A stretch of 34,387 nt of DNA, taken from contig BMAT01002771.1 of the NCBI GenBank assembly GCA_019649035.1, positions 1,027,093 through 1,061,479 of the forward strand, given 5' to 3'. The notes beneath the pieces are model-generated. The model did no database searches. It worked only from the letters and a program-made list of their open reading frames with translations, and had not been told where the DNA came from. Made by a program: the position numbers and the translations under genes. The stretch comes from Elysia marginata. Taxonomy: Eukaryota; Mollusca; Gastropoda; Plakobranchidae. Below are positions 32,701-34,387 of this stretch, piece by piece. Within the stretch, counting starts at the first letter, position 1. The number at the start of each line of letters is the position of its first letter.

Positions 32701-33984
32701 AAAATTTATAAATCAAATGTTTATATTATTGCTTTCTTACTGTTTATCCTGTGCCTATTTATGTAATTGTCAAACACGTTTTCATTTTTTTTCTCTGACG
32801 AAGGCATAAAGCTGATAGCTCACTTGTTTCGCTTCGTCTGTACTTTTAGAGCTGGCATATATACCTTGCTTGAAAAAATTTAATTTGCTTATCATAAAAA
32901 ATGAGTTGTTTCTATAGTATTCCTTCTAATGTGGAAGTTTTGACATCCTTCTCATTTACACTATATAACAATCAAATATAGATAGAATTCCAAAGCTAAA
33001 AGTTGAACGCCAATGAACCAAAGATTCATAATATGTTGCAAGACTAGTTCTTATGATACTTTTTGTTCTTTTGTTGTTTTTGTTTTTTTTAAAGCTATTA
33101 AAGGCACGCTAATTTGTGTACACACACAAAATTGGAGCGCTAAACCCACCTCGTGCCGCTCCAACCGCTGTTACACACGCAACCCCGTGTTCTGTCGCAA
33201 GTGCCGTGTCCGTTACACTGGCACTGATTGGCACAGTTTGCACCCCAGTAGCTTGTTTCACATTCTGGTTGATAAAAAATACTGCTAGTTATTTTTTGTA
33301 AGTTTAGTTTGAAATCGTCTTGACATGAAACATTTTCAGTGTCGTCACATTTAAAAGGAATCCTCTTACAAATTTTCGATAAAATAAATGCATTAGGAAT
33401 GCGTGAATGATTAACTTCCTTATAGATGAATCAAGAGGGATTTTTTTTTTTTGCTCTTAGGTTTAGTTTTTTTTAATGATTTTGTGCATCATAAAACGTT
33501 ACTGAGCAAACTCTGTGTTAATGCAAATCAGATTATAAAAAAATTGAAATAAGAATACCTTTAATAGGTTTTGCCGCTCATTTCATACAAATCAGATGAT
33601 GTTAAGATGATGCACATAGAATATAACATTTCAACTGCGAGTTCTTTGTTTCGAAATTGAGAGTTCCCAAGCGCCATTTCTTTACAAAGCTCGTCAACAG
33701 GACTCCAGCTGTTATGGGACAAACTAACCCTGCCCAGTACAAAAGACGATGCTAACAGCAGGATTACCGCTGGCATTCTTTGTATTAGATTCCATAATCT
33801 CTTTCTTGATTCGATCGGCTTTAAACCTTAAATATAATGAATCGCTTTCATCAACTTGTATTACCTGTACAGGACGTGTTGTCTGCGGCCAACGTGAACC
33901 CAGAAAAACAGTAGCAAGTAAATCCCCCGATTGTATTGGTGCACCCTTGACTGCATAAACTCTTGCCAGAGCATTCATCCAAGT
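11289..33984 (-). CDS. Large multi-EGF, SEA-domain, single-pass membrane protein (5' partial, 26 exons)
   Basis: Twenty-six exons join with consistent phases into 3095 coding nt, about 1030 residues, ending at TAG (11289-11291). From the N-terminal side they give 19 EGF-like modules (exons 1-19), a SEA domain (exons 20-22, about residues 804-915), a four-cysteine stalk (exon 23), an 11-bp microexon, a 25-residue transmembrane helix (about 957-981) and a 49-residue tail. Fifteen modules are of six-cysteine type, most with D-[IVL]-[DN]-E-C calcium motifs and the C-x-[DN]-x4-[FY]-x-C-x-C hydroxylation pattern. Four have eight cysteines as in MEGF/laminin modules. Known families suggest a calcium-stiffened extracellular rod with a SEA cleavage site near the membrane. 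The start and signal peptide are beyond the right edge. I do not recognise a named orthologue; database labels such as fibrillin-like would rest on the EGF repeats only. Confidence 0.9.
12038..12152 (-). CDS. EGF/SEA gene exon 25: transmembrane helix
   Basis: The exon (phase 1 in, 2 out) encodes NLDIP, then a 25-residue hydrophobic run ([20 protein letters not shown] and FACWY), then the stop-transfer charges KKKYKGQK. The basic residues on the C-terminal side predict a type I orientation with the EGF region outside. The acceptor is TGTACAG and the donor AG|GTGAGA. Confidence 0.92.
12469..12479 (-). CDS. EGF/SEA gene exon 24: 11-bp microexon
   Basis: The exon is CACTTCAGACA, between TTTTCACAG and GTAAGTTTG. 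Exon 23 ends in phase 2 and exon 25 begins in phase 1, so they cannot be joined directly; this 11-bp exon (phase 2 in, 1 out) repairs the frame and gives the peptide NTSDN. N-T-S is also an N-glycosylation sequon next to the membrane. Both splice sites are near consensus. Confidence 0.75.
13115..13217 (-). CDS. EGF/SEA gene exon 23: cysteine stalk between SEA and membrane
   Basis: Acceptor CTTTCACAG and donor AA|GTAAGC, phase 1 in and 2 out. It encodes [26 protein letters not shown] and SAYCS. Four cysteines spaced C-x8-C-x5-C-x9-C suggest a small disulphide-bonded stalk or a degenerate EGF module. Confidence 0.82.
13559..13719 (-). CDS. EGF/SEA gene exon 22: SEA domain, cleavage half
   Basis: Acceptor TTCGATAACAG and donor ACTG|GTAAGT, phase 2 in and 1 out. 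It opens with [13 protein letters not shown], which matches the SEA autoproteolysis strand G|S-V-[VI]-V; the predicted scissile bond is G862-S863 in window numbering. The rest ([20 protein letters not shown]) fits the second helix and last strands. SEA domains self-cleave but stay associated, giving a two-chain surface protein. Confidence 0.85.
13720..15486 (-). other. Introns between exons 20 and 22
   Basis: The parts 13720-14114 and 14177-15486 are AT-rich. Short open frames at 14565-14774 and 14858-15157 on the + strand have no family features. A TAGGCCTA palindrome lies at 14883-14890. Confidence 0.55.
14115..14176 (-). CDS. EGF/SEA gene exon 21: SEA domain, middle
   Basis: A short 62-bp exon after CTCGTTTCAG, donor AG|GTGCGT, phase 0 in and 2 out. 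It encodes [20 protein letters not shown], which fits the SEA helix preceding the cleavage strand. It is needed to bring phase 0 of exon 20 to phase 2 of exon 22. Confidence 0.82.
15487..15596 (-). CDS. EGF/SEA gene exon 20: SEA domain, N-terminal part
   Basis: Acceptor TTTTTTTTTAAAG and donor AAG|GTATAT, phase 1 in and 0 out. It encodes [20 protein letters not shown] and [12 protein letters not shown]. Similarity to SEA is modest here; the assignment rests on its position directly before the GSVIV exon. Confidence 0.78.
15966..16088 (-). CDS. EGF/SEA gene exon 19: calcium-binding EGF module 19
   Basis: Phase 1 in and out; acceptor CTGATCAG, donor ACA|GTAAGT. It opens [16 protein letters not shown] and contains [12 protein letters not shown], the beta-hydroxylation pattern. 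It is the last EGF module before the SEA domain. Confidence 0.93.
16089..17059 (-). other. Intron 18
   Basis: The intron holds the 36-bp tandem repeat (16176-16362) and a short GA-rich tract (about 16688-16723). A GC-richer patch near 16930-17000 includes GAGCCGCTGAAAGCGGCT, which can form a stem. No gene recognised. Confidence 0.6.
16176..16362. repeat. 36-bp tandem repeat, about five units
   Basis: Units start at 16176, 16212, 16248, 16284 and 16320, exactly 36 bp apart, each like ATGTATGGTCTGAAGATGAA followed by GACATAAAATGAG. A truncated unit begins at 16344. Because 36 is divisible by 3, the minus strand shows a 12-residue repeat in two frames; this is a by-product and not a protein. 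Confidence 0.93.
17060..17185 (-). CDS. EGF/SEA gene exon 18: calcium-binding EGF module 18
   Basis: Phase 1 in and out; acceptor CCTGAACAG, donor GAAG|GTTAGA. It encodes [28 protein letters not shown] and [10 protein letters not shown], a complete six-cysteine calcium-binding module with the hydroxylation pattern. Confidence 0.94.
17186..18672 (-). other. Introns 16 and 17
   Basis: The parts 17186-17855 and 17932-18672 contain CT-rich patches near 17508-17535 and otherwise AT-rich sequence. Nothing else recognised. Confidence 0.55.
17856..17931 (-). CDS. EGF/SEA gene exon 17: second half of EGF module 17
   Basis: A 76-bp exon, phase 0 in and 1 out, acceptor ATTGTTCAG and donor ACAG|GTAAAT. 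It encodes [13 protein letters not shown] then [12 protein letters not shown], the C3 to C6 half of a calcium-binding module whose first half is at the end of exon 16. Confidence 0.88.
18673..18863 (-). CDS. EGF/SEA gene exon 16: MEGF-type module 16 plus first half of EGF module 17
   Basis: Phase 1 in, acceptor TTCCCAG. It encodes an eight-cysteine module ([35 protein letters not shown]), then [13 protein letters not shown] and TLANRINW. Only the donor TGG|GTACAA gives the phase 0 needed by exon 17. That donor is weak, and the C2-C3 loop is longer (nine residues) than in its sister module 15 (seven), so this end is the least certain in the model. Confidence 0.82.
18864..20120 (-). other. Intron 15
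   Basis: AT-rich, 1.26 kb. On the + strand AATAAAGTTTCATTATTC at about 20042 resembles the end of a retroposed transcript, but no body was identified. Confidence 0.5.
20121..20304 (-). CDS. EGF/SEA gene exon 15: end of MEGF-type module 14 plus EGF module 15
   Basis: Phase 0 in and 1 out; acceptor TGTTTCAG, donor TCCG|GTGAGA. It encodes [16 protein letters not shown] (completing eight cysteines with exon 14), the linker ATDVDEC, then [12 protein letters not shown] and [12 protein letters not shown]. This module closely resembles module 17 (C[14 protein letters not shown]). Confidence 0.93.
20305..21050 (-). other. Intron 14
   Basis: AT-rich; nothing recognised. Confidence 0.55.
21051..21130 (-). 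CDS. EGF/SEA gene exon 14: first part of MEGF-type module 14
   Basis: An 80-bp exon, phase 1 in and 0 out; acceptor CTTTTTTTAG, donor AAG|GTGTGT. It encodes [17 protein letters not shown] then [10 protein letters not shown], five of the eight cysteines; the remaining three are in exon 15. Confidence 0.9.
21131..21932 (-). other. Intron 13
   Basis: Mostly AT-rich, with a GC-richer patch near 21700-21770 that I cannot assign. Confidence 0.5.
21933..22055 (-). CDS. EGF/SEA gene exon 13: EGF module 13
   Basis: Phase 1 in and out; donor CTG|GTATGT. It encodes [24 protein letters not shown] and [10 protein letters not shown]. The usual E of the calcium motif is L here, and the hydroxylation pattern is absent, so calcium binding is doubtful. 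It is the sixth module of the second six-module block. Confidence 0.92.
22056..23240 (-). other. Intron 12
   Basis: AT-rich, 1.2 kb, with a TAGGCCTA palindrome at 23141-23148. Nothing else recognised. Confidence 0.5.
23241..23360 (-). CDS. EGF/SEA gene exon 12: EGF module 12, non-calcium type
   Basis: Phase 1 in and out; acceptor CAATGCAG, donor AATG|GTAAGG. It encodes [31 protein letters not shown] and YTCN. Six cysteines are kept but the DxDEC start and the hydroxylation pattern are lost. It occupies the same position in its block as exon 6, which has also lost the calcium motif. Confidence 0.9.
23361..23880 (-). other. Intron 11
   Basis: AT-rich; nothing recognised. Confidence 0.5.
23881..24003 (-). 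CDS. EGF/SEA gene exon 11: calcium-binding EGF module 11
   Basis: Phase 1 in and out; donor ATTG|GTGAGG. It encodes [20 protein letters not shown] then GSYRCTC. The GCEQxCEN-x2-GSYxCxC stretch is shared with exon 5, its counterpart in the first block. Confidence 0.94.
24301..24420 (-). CDS. EGF/SEA gene exon 10: calcium-binding EGF module 10
   Basis: Phase 1 in and out; acceptor CTCAG, donor GTAG|GTAAGT. It encodes [29 protein letters not shown] and [11 protein letters not shown], a complete calcium-binding module. Confidence 0.94.
24421..25399 (-). other. Intron 9
   Basis: AT-rich. A minus-strand open frame of 73 codons (24952-25173) shows no family features. Confidence 0.5.
25400..25540 (-). 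CDS. EGF/SEA gene exon 9: end of MEGF-type module 8 plus EGF module 9
   Basis: Phase 1 in and out; acceptor CACTTACAG, donor ACAG|GTGGGT. It encodes GQYC (eighth cysteine of module 8), linker ADDVDEC, then [18 protein letters not shown] and [10 protein letters not shown]. The aromatic of the hydroxylation pattern is replaced by Ala. Confidence 0.93.
26145..26285. repeat. GC-rich insert, probable dispersed repeat
   Basis: A sharply GC-richer block in an AT-rich intron, including CGGTCACATTATACTGACAC and ACCCAACCAG. From general memory this resembles a motif common in molluscan intergenic repeats; I could not check it. On the minus strand it would end in an AATAAATCAATCC-type tail (26096-26110). 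No open frame or tRNA promoter boxes were recognised. Confidence 0.35.
26640..26743 (+). repeat. SINE-like 3' tail with (AAT)n
   Basis: CAATGCGCTCTATAAATTCT is followed by ATTACTATT and then an (AAT)n array at 26703-26743. It shares the GCGCTxTAxAAAT core with the tail at 8551. Confidence 0.5.
26882..26995 (-). CDS. EGF/SEA gene exon 8: MEGF-type module 8
   Basis: Phase 1 in and out; acceptor CCTCAAG, donor ACTG|GTGAGA. It encodes [28 protein letters not shown] and NTGFTG. Seven cysteines are here and the eighth (GQYC) is at the start of exon 9. It opens the second six-module block. Confidence 0.92.
26996..27681 (-). other. Intron 7
   Basis: AT-rich; nothing recognised. Confidence 0.5.
27682..27813 (-). 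CDS. EGF/SEA gene exon 7: calcium-binding EGF module 7
   Basis: Phase 1 in and out; acceptor ACTTAAG, donor GTGG|GTGAGT. It encodes [30 protein letters not shown] and [10 protein letters not shown]. The mariner element lies in the intron immediately upstream (higher coordinates). Confidence 0.94.
27917..27944. repeat. mariner terminal inverted repeat, left
   Basis: The first 28 bp match the inverted right end at 24 of 28 positions, including all of the outer 13. A TA dinucleotide precedes it. Confidence 0.92.
27995..29050 (-). pseudogene. mariner transposase, nonsense-inactivated
   Basis: A single frame runs from ATG at 29050 to TAA at 27995-27997, 351 codons plus stop, the usual mariner length. 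It is interrupted by three stop codons: TAA at codon 20 (28991-28993), TAA at codon 194 (28469-28471) and TGA at codon 335 (28046-28048). No frameshift is needed. The N-terminal part has helix-turn-helix character and RPGRPKS; the linker has WIPHVLT. The catalytic triad is seen as GDETW (D160), LLHDNAGPH (D255) and [10 protein letters not shown] (D290), with 34 residues between the last two. The protein is therefore not made in full, though the catalytic aspartates are unmutated. Confidence 0.93.
29217..29244. repeat. mariner terminal inverted repeat, right
   Basis: It ends TGATCCACCCTCG and is followed by TA. Inverted, it matches the left end at 24 of 28 positions. Confidence 0.92.
29573..29704 (-). 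CDS. EGF/SEA gene exon 6: EGF module 6, non-calcium type
   Basis: Phase 1 in and out; acceptor CCTGTAG, donor CAAG|GTAAGA. It encodes [24 protein letters not shown] and [12 protein letters not shown]. Six cysteines but no DxDEC start and a longer loop between C3 and C4. Confidence 0.9.
29705..31088 (-). other. Introns 4 and 5
   Basis: The parts 29705-30083 and 30210-31088 are AT-rich. Nothing recognised. Confidence 0.5.
30084..30209 (-). CDS. EGF/SEA gene exon 5: calcium-binding EGF module 5
   Basis: Phase 1 in and out; donor GAGG|GTGAGT. It encodes [27 protein letters not shown] and [13 protein letters not shown]. Its GCEQxCEN-x2-GSYxCxC core is shared with exon 11. Confidence 0.95.
31089..31220 (-). 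CDS. EGF/SEA gene exon 4: calcium-binding EGF module 4
   Basis: Phase 1 in and out; acceptor TTATCACCAG, donor GCAG|GTGGGT. It encodes [31 protein letters not shown] and [12 protein letters not shown]. Confidence 0.94.
31615..31900. repeat. Three degenerate ~95-bp tandem copies, the last overlapping the exon 3 donor
   Basis: Related blocks start with GATAC at about 31616, 31714 and 31810. Each contains CTCACCAAC about 50 bp later (31667, 31758, 31867) followed by an AAGCA-rich stretch. On the minus strand each carries GTTGGTGAGC, so the true 3' end and donor of exon 3 and two decayed copies stand in a row. Divergence between copies is substantial. Confidence 0.6.
31871..32001 (-). CDS. EGF/SEA gene exon 3: end of MEGF-type module 2 plus EGF module 3
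   Basis: Phase 2 in and 1 out; acceptor TGTGAACAG, donor GTTG|GTGAGC. It encodes RC (eighth cysteine of module 2), linker VTDVNEC, then [18 protein letters not shown] and [10 protein letters not shown]. It is the counterpart of exon 9 in the second block. Confidence 0.94.
32002..33149 (-). other. Intron 2
   Basis: AT-rich, 1.15 kb; nothing recognised. Confidence 0.5.
33150..33264 (-). CDS. EGF/SEA gene exon 2: MEGF-type module 2
   Basis: Phase 1 in and 2 out; acceptor TCAACCAG, donor CGAG|GTGGGT. It encodes [27 protein letters not shown] and NSGWSGT, seven of eight cysteines of a MEGF/laminin-type module; the eighth is in exon 3. It opens the first six-module block. Confidence 0.92.
33265..33864 (-). 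other. Intron 1 (between first two visible exons)
   Basis: AT-rich; short open frames overlap on both strands without family features. Confidence 0.5.
33865..33984 (-). CDS. EGF/SEA gene exon 1 in window: calcium-binding EGF module 1
   Basis: Phase 1 in and out; donor ACAG|GTAATA, acceptor GATTCAG. It encodes [26 protein letters not shown] and LAADNTSC. It enters in phase 1 with no start codon, so coding exons continue beyond the right edge of the window. Confidence 0.93.
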
Positions 33985-34387
33985 CTGAATCAAATTGATC
34001 AGGTAGAATTATTGATCATTCAACAAATACACAATAGTTTTGCAGCAATGGCAGACATTTACACAAATCATTGAAAAGAAATTGGCATTGTACAGTGTGC
34101 TCAGACCCAGCCTAATATGCTCAAAATTTACAAGATTGGTAACCCAATAAATCGTCGCTCATATCATAGAAGGACGTATGTGCAAAATTGGCGGTTTTGA
34201 GTTATCGATACCACCCAATATCTTACGGCTTGGTCTATCTTATGTCAAATCGGCTTGAATAATACTGTTGGAACTGGCCGAGTTATTGATAAATTATATT
34301 GTCATATAGTTCACTTTGATATAAACATTACTCACGTAAGGCCCTCTCTTGAAAAATACAGACAACGCGTGAGCATGACGGGAACGT
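33985..34387 (-). other. Upstream intron, partial; dispersed 25-bp repeat at edge
   Basis: No exon was recognised. The last 25 bases (34363-34387) repeat 2502-2526 with two mismatches, so a dispersed element may begin at the window edge. Confidence 0.5.

Overview
The window looks like a stretch of a lophotrochozoan, most probably molluscan, nuclear genome. It is AT-rich, with short exons (11 to about 190 bp) bounded by GT/AG splice sites inside large introns, many (ATT)n/(AG)n microsatellites, a decayed LINE and a mariner element. No prokaryotic-style gene organisation is present. The species call is inference; the eukaryotic, intron-rich nature is directly visible.

Two protein-coding genes converge tail to tail. 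Gene 1 (+ strand, 149-6839, 5' end outside the window) is a small C-type lectin in five visible exons. It carries the WIGG core, an EPN sugar-specificity motif and a WND calcium-site motif, and its AATAAA lies 10 nt after the stop codon. Its introns hold a minisatellite with a 123-bp higher-order period (about 670-1268), a cluster of AGATCT/TCTAGA motifs and a dead non-LTR retrotransposon (4540-5040).

Gene 2 (- strand, 33984 down to 11289, 5' end outside the window) is reconstructed here in 26 exons whose splice phases all agree. It encodes about 1030 residues: 19 EGF-like modules (15 of six-cysteine type, most calcium-binding, and 4 eight-cysteine MEGF/laminin-type), a SEA domain with a GSVIV autocleavage-type motif, a short cysteine-containing stalk, one transmembrane helix and a 49-residue cytoplasmic tail. 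The EGF region shows internal duplication: a six-module block (exons 2-7) is repeated in the same order in exons 8-13, and a shorter MEGF-cbEGF block occurs twice more. An 11-bp microexon joins the stalk to the membrane exon. A 1328-bp mariner element with good terminal inverted repeats and TA duplications sits in the intron between exons 6 and 7; its transposase frame is open except for three nonsense codons.

The intergenic segment (about 6.86-10.6 kb) has no convincing gene. It holds an (AG)28 tract beside a CCAAT-containing palindrome and two SINE-like 3' tails running into (ATT)n. No RNA gene, CRISPR array or bacterial mobile system was recognised. The two genes need not act together; both products are of extracellular type, a secreted or surface lectin and a large cell-surface EGF/SEA protein.
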